Assembly (NCBI RefSeq): GCF_000482545.1 | Contig: NZ_KI519455.1 | Location: 434,001 to 498,000, forward strand | DNA from: Arthrobacter sp. 35W | GTDB taxonomy: Bacteria > Actinomycetota > Actinomycetes > Actinomycetales > Micrococcaceae | Direction: 5' to 3' | Length of the DNA: 64,000 bases | In this document: one piece after another, positions 34,125-41,180 of the stretch | How the letters are laid out: each line of letters starts with the position of its first letter | Numbering within the stretch: the stretch's first letter is position 1 | The notes under the pieces: generated by a model | The model's input: the letters and a program-made list of their open reading frames with translations, nothing else | The model's database searches: none | Told to the model about the DNA's origin: nothing | Position numbers and translations under genes: made by a program

Positions 34125-34669
34125 CACAGCACCTTGAAGTAGTCGAAGGGCTCCCGGCAGTCCTGGCAGACGTAGAGGGCCTTGCATGAGGTGGAGCCGA
34201 AGCGGGTGATCTCACGGGTGTTCAGCGAGGAGCATTGCGGGCATTTGACCGACAGTGCCAGCCGCACCGCGCCGCTGTGCCCGCCCGCCTGCGAGCGCCC
34301 CGACGGCGGGGCAATGCCGTAGGCCGCCAGCTTGGCCCGCCCCTCCTCGGTCATCCAGTCGGTGGTCCACGCCGGGGCCAGCGCCAGCTCCACGTGGACG
34401 CTGGGGTAGCCCGCGCGGGCGAAGGCCGAGTACAGATCGTCCCGGATGGTGTCCACCGCGGGGCAGCCCGAATAGGTGGGTGTCATGACCACCCGCACCG
34501 CCGGCCAGGCGCCGCCGTCGTCGAACAGCTCCACGGAGCGCAGGATGCCCAGATCGGCGATGCTGAGCACCGGGATCTCCGGATCGCAGACGGTTGCCGC
34601 GATGGCCCAGGCCTTCTCCTGCGCGGAGGGTCCGGGTGCAGCGCGCTCGGTGAGCAGAAGCATGCCCAT
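34124..34669 (-). CDS. paaD: Phenylacetate-degradation maturation protein PaaD
   Basis: A 181-residue DUF59/MIP18-type protein thought to help assemble iron-sulfur or di-iron centres of the epoxidase system. The DUF59 core DPEIPVLSIADLGIL and TPTYSGCPAVDTIRDD are present, and the C-terminus has a zinc-ribbon-like pair of CxxC motifs (KCPQCSS and VCQDC) as in other PaaD proteins. The ATG at 34669 overlaps the paaC stop by one base. Confidence 0.92.
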   Translation of the reverse strand: MGMLLLTERAAPGPSAQEKAWAIAATVCDPEIPVLSIADLGILRSVELFDDGGAWPAVRVVMTPTYSGCPAVDTIRDDLYSAFARAGYPSVHVELALAPAWTTDWMTEEGRAKLAAYGIAPPSGRSQAGGHSGAVRLALSVKCPQCSSLNTREITRFGSTSCKALYVCQDCREPFDYFKVL

Positions 34670-35742
34670 CACCAGCCCGCCCCCGGATGCTCGCGGGCCA
34701 GCACCTGCATCTCGGCCAGCAGGTAGCCCAGATGCTCCGAATGGCGCCCGGCCCGCCCGCCGCCGGGTGCCCTGGGCACGTCCGGCACGGCAAGCTCCGC
34801 CTCGGCGAGCACGGCTCCGGTGAGGTCGTCGAAGTCCGCACGCAGGCTGGAGGGCGCGACGGCGGTGCCGTCCAGGCGGGCGGTGAGCGCGTCGTCGTCG
34901 AACAACTCCCCCACATACGGCCAGACGAGGTCCAGTGCCGCCGACATCCGGCGGCGGGACTCCTCCGTTCCCCCGGCCAGGCGCAGCACCCACTGGCTGG
35001 AATGATCGCGGTGGTAGTCCACCTCCTTCACGGCCTTGGCAGCGATGGCAGCCAGGGTGGCATCGGCGGATTGGGCCAGACGGCGGTAGAGCTCATATTG
35101 GTAGTGGCTGGCAATGAACTGCCGCGCGATGGTGGCGGCGAAGTCCCCATTGGGCTGCTCGAAGAGGTGCGCGGAGCGGAACTCCGGTTCACGGCGGAAG
35201 TAGGCCAGATCGTCCTCGGTTTTGCCCCAGGCGCTGCCAGCGTAGGTCAGGAAGGAGCGCGCGTGGCCCAGCTGGTCCAGCGCGATGTTGCCCAGCGCCA
35301 CGTCCTCCTCCAGCTCCGGCCCGCGGGAGATCCAATGGCCCAGCCGCTGGGCCAGAACCAGCGCGTCATCCCCCAGCCGCAGCGCGTATTCGGCGACGTC
35401 GTTGCCGGGTTTGGCCGCACCCGTCCGGGCCGCGAGGGCGATGTCCTCCGGGCGCAGTGCATTGCCGGGGGTGATGCGCGTAGCGCTGGCCGAGCCGTCG
35501 CCGGTCGCGCCAAACGGGAGGGCCGCGCTGATCGAGCTTGTCGAGACCTTGGAGTCGCTGCTTGGGCCCACGGCGGCTGGGCCCACAGCAGCGCGGGCCC
35601 CGGGCCGAGCCTGCGAGGCCAGGGAGCTGCTGGGGAGGGCCGCGCTGGTCGAGCTTGTCGAGACCTTGGAGTCGCTGGCTGGGGCCCCGGCGACGAGGGC
35701 CCCAGGCCGAGCTTGCGAGGTCTGGGAGTCGCTGGGGATCAC
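34669..35742 (-). CDS. paaC: Phenylacetyl-CoA epoxidase subunit PaaC with repeat-derived N-terminus
   Basis: A 357-residue structural subunit of the PaaABC epoxidase. The conserved fold begins about residue 95 (ALRPEDIALAARTG) and shows LGDDALVLAQRLGHW and NIALDQLGHARSFL. The usual length is about 250-270; the extra ~95 N-terminal residues are two imperfect copies of a Ser/Ala-rich unit (SQARPGA..., then SDSKVSTSS.SAALP) encoded by dispersed repeats. The GTG at 35742 overlaps the paaB stop (GTGA). The only later ATG, GTG or TTG codons before the fold are GTGs at 35586 and 35571, inside the repeats, so any start includes some repeat-derived protein. Confidence 0.9.
   Translation of the reverse strand: MIPSDSQTSQARPGALVAGAPASDSKVSTSSTSAALPSSSLASQARPGARAAVGPAAVGPSSDSKVSTSSISAALPFGATGDGSASATRITPGNALRPEDIALAARTGAAKPGNDVAEYALRLGDDALVLAQRLGHWISRGPELEEDVALGNIALDQLGHARSFLTYAGSAWGKTEDDLAYFRREPEFRSAHLFEQPNGDFAATIARQFIASHYQYELYRRLAQSADATLAAIAAKAVKEVDYHRDHSSQWVLRLAGGTEESRRRMSAALDLVWPYVGELFDDDALTARLDGTAVAPSSLRADFDDLTGAVLAEAELAVPDVPRAPGGGRAGRHSEHLGYLLAEMQVLAREHPGAGW
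35517..35737. repeat. Two tandem composite repeats inside paaC
   Basis: Unit 1 (35517-35632) and unit 2 (35633 to about 35737) both start GGGAGGGCCGCGCTG, continue with the REP-like word CGAGCTTGTCGAGACC, then TTGGAGTCGCTG and a GC-rich part ending GGGCCCC.GGCCGAGC.TGCGAGG. The GC-rich part is related to the 57-bp tandem units at 60831-60961 and to 53578-53632. Both units keep the paaC frame open. Confidence 0.75.
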
Positions 35743-36152
35743 AGGTGTTTCACGCCCTCGCTCTTGGTGTAGTACGTGGCATGGCGGTAGTCCTTGCCCT
35801 GCGGGGACTCGAAGAACGAGCCCTTTGAATCCGGGTCCGAGGCGGCGATCGCCTCGGCGGGCACCACCCAGATCGACACGCCCTCGTTGCGGCGGGTGTA
35901 GAGGTCGCGGGCGTTGCGCAGGGCCATCTCCGCGTCCGGGGCATGCAGCGATCCGGCATGCACATGGCTCAGGCCCCGGCTGGAGCGGACAAACACCTCC
36001 CACAGCGGCCAGCCATGCCGCTGGGGAGGAAGTCCGGAGGTGTGCTCCGGCGCGGACTCCGGCACAGGTGCGGCAGGCGCCGTCGTGCCACCGGCCGCCG
36101 CGGTGTCCCGGCCCGGCGTCATGCTCTTCTCCACCATGCCCTTCTCCACCAT
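35739..36152 (-). CDS. paaB: Phenylacetyl-CoA epoxidase subunit PaaB
   Basis: A 137-residue small subunit of the epoxidase complex, where it bridges PaaAC units. The conserved part starts near residue 46 with WPLWEVFVRSSRGLSHVHAG and HAPDAEMALRNARDLYTRR, and ends YYTKSEGVKHL. The first 45 residues are variable and Ala/Pro-rich with a short MVEKGMVEKS duplication; an in-frame ATG later in this part could also serve. The start lies two bases after the paaA stop. Confidence 0.93.
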   Translation of the reverse strand: MVEKGMVEKSMTPGRDTAAAGGTTAPAAPVPESAPEHTSGLPPQRHGWPLWEVFVRSSRGLSHVHAGSLHAPDAEMALRNARDLYTRRNEGVSIWVVPAEAIAASDPDSKGSFFESPQGKDYRHATYYTKSEGVKHL

Positions 36153-36154
36153 GG

Positions 36155-37153
36155 TCAGGCCACCTTCCGTACGTCCAGATCGTCCGCGGCAGTCGAAGCA
36201 CGCTTGGCGGCCTGCTTCGCGGCATAGGCGGCGGCGGCCTCGCGCACCCAGGCACCGTTCTCGTGGGCCTCGCGGCGGCGTTCCAGGCGCTGCGCGTTGC
36301 AGGGTCCCCGGCCGGCCAGCACCTCCTTGAACTCCTCCCAATCCAACGGTCCGTGCTCCCACTTGCCGGTGTCCTCGTTGAAGCGGACCTCGGGATCCGG
36401 CAGCGACAGGCCCAGCACCTTGACCTGCTCGGCCATCATGCCGACAAACCGGCTGCGCAGCTCGTCATTGGAAAAGCGCTTGATGTTCCAGGCCATGGAC
36501 TGCTTGGAATTGGGCGAATCATCATCCGGCGGCCCGAACATCATCAGCGCCGGGGCGTACCAGCGGTTGACGGCGTCCTGCGCCATCTCCTTCTGCGCCT
36601 CGGTGCCATGGGCCAGTTCCAGCAGAATCTCAAAGCCCTGGCGCTGGTGGAAGGATTCCTCCTTGCAGACCCGCACCATGGCCCGGCCGTAGGGCCCATA
36701 GGAGGCGCGGCAGAGCGGCACCTGGTTGCAGATGGCCGCGCCGTCCACCAGCCAGCCGATGGCGCCCATGTCCGCCCACGTCACGGCGGGGTAGTTGAAG
36801 ATGGACGAGTAGCGGGCCTTCCCGGCGATGAGGGCGTCCATCATCTCGTCCCGGCTGGTGCCCAGCGTCTCGGCCGCCGAGTAGAGGTAGAGCCCGTGGC
36901 CGGCCTCGTCCTGGACCTTGGCCATCAGGATCGCCTTGCGCTTCAGGCTCGGGGCGCGCGTGATCCAGTTCGCCTCCGGCTGCATGCCAATGATCTCCGA
37001 ATGCGCGTGCTGGGAAATCTGGCGCACCAGCGTGCGCCGATAGGCCTCCGGCATCCAGTCCCGCGGCTCGATCCGTGAATCCTCCGCCATGATCCTGTCA
37101 AAGTAGGCCTGCCCTGCCTCATCGGGCCCGGCCGACTGCAGATCCTGCGCCAT
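36155..37153 (-). CDS. paaA: Phenylacetyl-CoA epoxidase catalytic subunit PaaA
   Basis: A 332-residue di-iron oxygenase subunit that epoxidises the ring of phenylacetyl-CoA. Ferritin-like helices carry the iron ligands in segments such as [17 protein letters not shown] (ExxH) and [15 protein letters not shown] (ExxxxxH). It is the first gene of paaABCDE-hydratase. A TetR-type palindrome shared with the other paa promoters lies 18 bases upstream of the start, in a position to block transcription. Confidence 0.95.
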   Translation of the reverse strand: MAQDLQSAGPDEAGQAYFDRIMAEDSRIEPRDWMPEAYRRTLVRQISQHAHSEIIGMQPEANWITRAPSLKRKAILMAKVQDEAGHGLYLYSAAETLGTSRDEMMDALIAGKARYSSIFNYPAVTWADMGAIGWLVDGAAICNQVPLCRASYGPYGRAMVRVCKEESFHQRQGFEILLELAHGTEAQKEMAQDAVNRWYAPALMMFGPPDDDSPNSKQSMAWNIKRFSNDELRSRFVGMMAEQVKVLGLSLPDPEVRFNEDTGKWEHGPLDWEEFKEVLAGRGPCNAQRLERRREAHENGAWVREAAAAYAAKQAAKRASTAADDLDVRKVA

Positions 37154-37170
37154 GGTTAGCTCCTCAATAA

Positions 37171-37192
37171 TTACCGACCGTTCGTTCAGAAT
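37171..37192 (-). promoter_or_regulatory. PaaR-type operator of paaABCDE
   Basis: A 22-bp near-palindrome with core CCGACCGTTCGTTC, flanked by TTA and AGAAT. The same layout is found upstream of paaI-paaK-paaR, paaZ and the thiolase operon. It lies 18-39 bases upstream of the paaA start. The match to a TetR-family PaaR is inferred from the shared gene set. Confidence 0.72.
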
Positions 37193-37306
37193 ATCGGGAG
37201 GCTGCTCGGAGCGTCAAGCAATCGGGCACGGCGGCGCTGCACGTCCACGGCGCCGGCATCCACAGGCACCGCGGCAGCGGTCGAAGGAGGGGGAGGACGG
37301 AAGGCT

Positions 37307-37945
37307 CTAGTGAATCCAGCCGTCGGCGCGCAGCTGCTCGCGCAGTGCTATGACATTGCGCGCGGGACGGCCCGCCTCGGTGTAGCCGCGCCGGATCTGG
37401 TACAGGTGCGATTTCACCGTCTGCTCGCCAATGCCCATGGCCGCGGCAACCTGCTTGGAGGTCATGCCCACGCCGCCCATGTACAACTGGGCAACCTCCT
37501 GCTGGCGGGTGCTGAGCAGGACCTTGGCCGAGGCATCGTCCCTGAGCAGCGCCGCGATCTCCGGCAGCAGCAGCCGCTCCCCGCGGTGCGCCGCCTTGAC
37601 GGTCCGCACGACGGTTTCGGTGTCAACGGATTTGGGCAGGTAGCCGGCAGCTCCCGCGGCCAGCACAGACCGCACGGCAGCGGCGCCCATGTGGTTGCTG
37701 ATCACCACCACCTGGCAGCCCATGGCGAGCAGCGTGCCGACCCGGGACTCGGCGGCGATGCCGTCCTCCATCATGAGGTCCAGCAGCACCACGTCGGCCT
37801 CAGAACCGTCCAGAAGGAACCGTGCCCATGTGGTGTGCGTGGACGCCAGCTCAATGCCGTCCGCATGCTTGCGCAGCCAATGCGCCAGGCCGTCAAGCAT
37901 CATCTGGTGGTCGTCAAGGATCGCCAGCCGCGTCATCTCAGTCAT
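37307..37945 (-). CDS. NarL/LuxR-family response regulator
   Basis: A 212-residue two-component regulator. The receiver domain has the acidic pair ILDDH, the phosphorylated aspartate in VVLLDLMM, the switch serine in VVISN and the lysine in YLPKS. The C-terminal LuxR helix-turn-helix runs LSTRQQEVAQLYMGG to GEQTVKSHLYQIRRGY. The ATG at 37945 overlaps the upstream membrane-protein gene by eight bases and has GGGAGG at a proper distance. Third gene of a leftward set with a sensor kinase and a degenerate kinase. Confidence 0.9.
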   Translation of the reverse strand: MTEMTRLAILDDHQMMLDGLAHWLRKHADGIELASTHTTWARFLLDGSEADVVLLDLMMEDGIAAESRVGTLLAMGCQVVVISNHMGAAAVRSVLAAGAAGYLPKSVDTETVVRTVKAAHRGERLLLPEIAALLRDDASAKVLLSTRQQEVAQLYMGGVGMTSKQVAAAMGIGEQTVKSHLYQIRRGYTEAGRPARNVIALREQLRADGWIH

Positions 37946-39113
37946 CGATGCCTCCCGGACTACTGTGCTGGCAACGAAGGTGGACGGTCAAACCCGCCGG
38001 GTCCGCGTCGACGGCGAAGCGCCCAACCTTCCCCAGCTCAGTCCATACTAGGGACGGAAGCTCGGACTTCCGCATTGTTGCAACCCGCCACGTTAATCGC
38101 ACTTCCGCGGCCTTGCCGACAAGATCCCGGCGTTCGATCCACAGCCTCAGCCGCTGCTGTGGATCGTGGATGTTGTGGCTGGACAGCAGCAGCGACACCG
38201 CGGCGATGGCGGCACGATGCCCCAGGTCGATCCTGTCCGCCACACGGTCCGGATCGATGATGCTGACACGGTCAAACCCCGGCTGCTCCGCCAGCACACG
38301 GCCCACCCAGGTTGATGACGAGCGCAGCAGCAGCGCCCGCCGCAGCTCGGCGGCACAGGCGGCGGCTTCGGCGGCCATCTCCTCGGACAGCGGCAGGCTG
38401 TCCACCTGGGCAGTGCGCCGAAGCAGACACTCCAGCTGCTGGTACCGGTTTTCGATGGCCAACCGTTCGGCGATGGTCTGGCGTTCCAACCGGGCCGCAA
38501 CGGCCGAAATCCGCTTGTCGATTTCCACAGCATGCATGGTCATGGCGCTGGAGAGTGTCTGCAGGGCCGCCATGGTTCCGGCAACCGCCGGGACCGCTCC
38601 CGCGAAGACCAGCACAATCGTGCCCTGGACCGTGGCGTCGGGGACCCGGGCGTAGGCCAGGATGCTTGCTGCCAGATTGGCCAGGGACAGGATGACGTAG
38701 TGCGCGAGCAGACCGCGCTGGACCACCAGGTACGCCCCCGTCTGTGTCATGACGACGTCGATCACCATGCCTGCCAGCAGGAGTCCACCGCTCAGATGGG
38801 CGGCCAGCAGCAGCGCAGACAGCAGGCTCAGAGCCAGCCACAGGGCCTGCAGCGCAATGGTGGCGGCCGCCGTCGCCGTTCCCTTGCCCGCCCGGTTGGC
38901 CACCAGGAAGGCAGCAATGGTGGTTCCCAGATAGGCGATGCCCATCTGCAGCCCGGGCTCGCCGGCTTCCCCCGTGCTCCAGGAACAGACGCCGACGACG
39001 GCGGCCAGCCAGAGCGCCAGGTAGGTGGTCTGAAGGGACAGTGCGTCGATGAATAGCTGCCCATGGCGCGCGCGGACCACGGACAGCCTCAACAATTCCT
39101 TCAGTCCGCGCAC
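37938..39113 (-). CDS. Membrane protein resembling a degenerate sensor kinase
   Basis: A 391-residue protein with about six N-terminal membrane segments (residues ~26 to ~210, e.g. YLALWLAAVVGVCSW and VILSLANLAASILAY), then a coiled region (MHAVEIDKRISAVAARLERQ) and a C-terminal cytoplasmic part of about 170 residues. No phospho-acceptor histidine box and no ATP-binding DxGxG motif were found. The GTG at 39113 overlaps the kinase gene by 13 bases and has GGAGG five bases upstream. Its size and place between a real kinase and a regulator suggest a kinase relative that has lost catalysis and may act as a sensor partner. Function not known. Confidence 0.7.
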   Translation of the reverse strand: MRGLKELLRLSVVRARHGQLFIDALSLQTTYLALWLAAVVGVCSWSTGEAGEPGLQMGIAYLGTTIAAFLVANRAGKGTATAAATIALQALWLALSLLSALLLAAHLSGGLLLAGMVIDVVMTQTGAYLVVQRGLLAHYVILSLANLAASILAYARVPDATVQGTIVLVFAGAVPAVAGTMAALQTLSSAMTMHAVEIDKRISAVAARLERQTIAERLAIENRYQQLECLLRRTAQVDSLPLSEEMAAEAAACAAELRRALLLRSSSTWVGRVLAEQPGFDRVSIIDPDRVADRIDLGHRAAIAAVSLLLSSHNIHDPQQRLRLWIERRDLVGKAAEVRLTWRVATMRKSELPSLVWTELGKVGRFAVDADPAGLTVHLRCQHSSPGGIDD

Positions 39114-40330
39114 GGCACCTCCAGGGCAATGGTGGTGCCCACGCCCGGCAGGGAGAAGATCCGTGCCCGGCCGCCGACGCTTTCCAACCGGCCCACCACG
39201 CTCGTGCGCAGGCCAAGCCTGTCGGCGGGAACCGTGGCCGGCTCGAAGCCTGCGCCGGAATCCGTGACCACCACGGACAGGAATCCGCGGCCCGCTGACA
39301 ACAGCACATCCACGGCTCCGGTGCCGGCGTACTTGTAGGCGTTGACCACGCATTCACCCAGCGCCCCGCACAGCGCATCGCTGCTCGCCCCACCCGCTCC
39401 GGCCTGCCCGAGGCTGCCCTGCACTGTCACCGTAAATCCAGGGTTGCTGAAGGCGCCGGCCACCGACAAGATGCGGTCTTCAACCGTGGAACGCACGGCG
39501 GCCGCCGAAGCGCCATGGCCAGGGACGGCCGCCGCGGCACCGGCCCTGGCGGCGGCGGCCCTTTCATAGTCGTGGACAGGCGCCGGTCCGAACTGCCGGC
39601 TGGCCAGGAGGACCAGGTCCTGTTCCGCCATGGCGCGCAGCACGGCTGCGTCCACTGCGGCACCGCGGCGGGCAATGACCGTCAGGGTGCGCAGCACCGT
39701 ATCGTGCATGATCCGCACATCGGCGTCGGCCTCGATCTGGCGCCGCTGGGCCTCAAGGAGTGCAATGTCAGCACCCACACTCGCTGTGACATCGCGTTCC
39801 AGCTGTGCCAGGGACTCCGGGCTCCGGCGCCGGAACAACAGCGCGGACAGCCAGCCAACGGCCACCATGGCCCACAGCGGCGTCGGGTGCCCCACCACGA
39901 CGGCCGGCAGGGCGCACAGGACGGCAAAGACCAGGGCCGCCAGCGACAGGGTTGCGCCGGTCCTTCCCCCGGGCGTGGACAGGAGGACAAAACTTGCGGC
40001 TGCAGCCAGTGCCAGAACGGCCTCCTGCGATCCGTGGCCCAGCAGGCCCACCAAGGCCAACGCCGTCGTGCCCAGCAGAACGAGGACCCTGGCATAGGCG
40101 GCAACCGTACCGGAGCGGATGAGCATCCACTGCCCTACGATGGTGGCCGCGAACAGGGCGTGGAAGAGAAACGTGCGCCAATCGGTGGGCCGCGGGTCCA
40201 CGGCAATCAGCAGCCAGGCGCAGAGCATGAGGAGGAGCCCGTACACTGGGCCGGTCAACTGGCCTGAACCGCCCGCTCCGCCCAGAGGTGAGGCACGCGA
40301 GGGTGCGCCACCCTTCGTCGATGCGCCCAA
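39101..40330 (-). CDS. Sensor histidine kinase (DesK/NarX-like)
   Basis: A 409-residue membrane kinase. About five to six N-terminal membrane segments are followed by a dimerisation helix with MHDTVLRTLTVIARRGA (phospho-acceptor histidine followed by aspartate, as in the NarL-partner kinases), an N-box ALGECVVNAYKYA and a G1 box VTDSGAGFEP. The start is uncertain: TTG at 40330 follows AGGGGG closely, while a GTG at 40246 would start just before the first membrane segment. It diverges from a second response regulator and is followed by a degenerate kinase and a first response regulator. Confidence 0.84.
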   Translation of the reverse strand: MGASTKGGAPSRASPLGGAGGSGQLTGPVYGLLLMLCAWLLIAVDPRPTDWRTFLFHALFAATIVGQWMLIRSGTVAAYARVLVLLGTTALALVGLLGHGSQEAVLALAAAASFVLLSTPGGRTGATLSLAALVFAVLCALPAVVVGHPTPLWAMVAVGWLSALLFRRRSPESLAQLERDVTASVGADIALLEAQRRQIEADADVRIMHDTVLRTLTVIARRGAAVDAAVLRAMAEQDLVLLASRQFGPAPVHDYERAAAARAGAAAAVPGHGASAAAVRSTVEDRILSVAGAFSNPGFTVTVQGSLGQAGAGGASSDALCGALGECVVNAYKYAGTGAVDVLLSAGRGFLSVVVTDSGAGFEPATVPADRLGLRTSVVGRLESVGGRARIFSLPGVGTTIALEVPCAD

Positions 40331-40422
40331 CGTGCCCCCTGTCGATGGAGGGCATACCAAGCGTCCCCCCACGCATAGTTTATGCTCAAAGGGATGGCCA
40401 GAATCTCCAGAATCACCCTGCA

Positions 40423-41133
40423 ATGACGCTTCGACAAAGCCTCAAACGCTACCCCGTCCGCCGCGCGCGCATCGACGTTTCGATCATTGAGGACCACCGG
40501 TTCCTCTTGGAAGGACTTGCCGCCTGGCTCGGTGACGCCACCCGATCGATCAATGTGGTCGGCGGCCACGATTCCTGGGCATCTGCCATGGGGTCGATCG
40601 GCAATCTGGGCGACGTCGTCCTCCTGGATGTGGTGCTCGGTGATTCCCTCCCGCTGGGGGCCAAGATCCGCATCCTGCGCACCGCCGGCGCCCAGGTTGT
40701 CGTCTTCAGTTCCCTGGCGGACCCGCAGGTGGCCAGGCAGGCCATGTCGGCCGGCGCCCTCGCCTACGTCTCCAAGGCCGCCGACGCCGCCACGGTGGCC
40801 GGCGCATTGGAGCACGCGGCCCGCGGCGAGGTCTTTCTGACGGATGAGGTGTCCATGGTCCAGGAGCTGGCCCAGACCGCCGTCCAGCTGTCCTCACGCG
40901 AGCACCAGGTGGCCTCGCTGTACCTCAGCGACGAGGGGCAGAGCATGGCGGGCGTGGCGCGTTCGCTGGGGATCACCGTCGACGGTGTGAAAAAACATCT
41001 CAACAGCGTTCGGCGCAAGTACGCCTCCACTGGGTCGGAGATTGCCGGACGGCTGGCCCTGCGGCAGCTGCTGATCCGCGACGGCTGGCTGATCGAGGCG
41101 CGGGCGCCGGAGAAGGGCCCGGACAAGCACTGA
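40423..41133 (+). CDS. NarL/LuxR-family response regulator (divergent partner)
   Basis: A 236-residue regulator with a complete receiver domain: SIIEDHR acidic pair, phosphorylated aspartate in VVLLDVVLGD, switch serines in VVFSS and lysine in YVSKAA. The LuxR helix-turn-helix runs LSSREHQVASLYLSDEG to VDGVKKHLNSVRRKY. The ATG at 40423 has no strong ribosome-binding site, but a possible AT-rich -10 (TAGTTTATGCT, about 40375) lies just upstream. It diverges from the sensor kinase, with some 90 bases between. The upstream in-frame extension lacks similarity to a receiver domain. Confidence 0.86.
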   Translation: MTLRQSLKRYPVRRARIDVSIIEDHRFLLEGLAAWLGDATRSINVVGGHDSWASAMGSIGNLGDVVLLDVVLGDSLPLGAKIRILRTAGAQVVVFSSLADPQVARQAMSAGALAYVSKAADAATVAGALEHAARGEVFLTDEVSMVQELAQTAVQLSSREHQVASLYLSDEGQSMAGVARSLGITVDGVKKHLNSVRRKYASTGSEIAGRLALRQLLIRDGWLIEARAPEKGPDKH

Positions 41134-41180
41134 ACCGGGCGTGGATTCGGTGCCGCTGGGGTTCTTTGTAGAGTGGCACT

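Noticed and set aside
39101-39113. Frameshift splitting one long kinase gene into two
   Set aside because: The two proteins each have their own full set of membrane segments, the downstream one has a good GGAGG site before its GTG, and the upstream one ends after a complete ATP-binding domain, so they are two overlapping genes.
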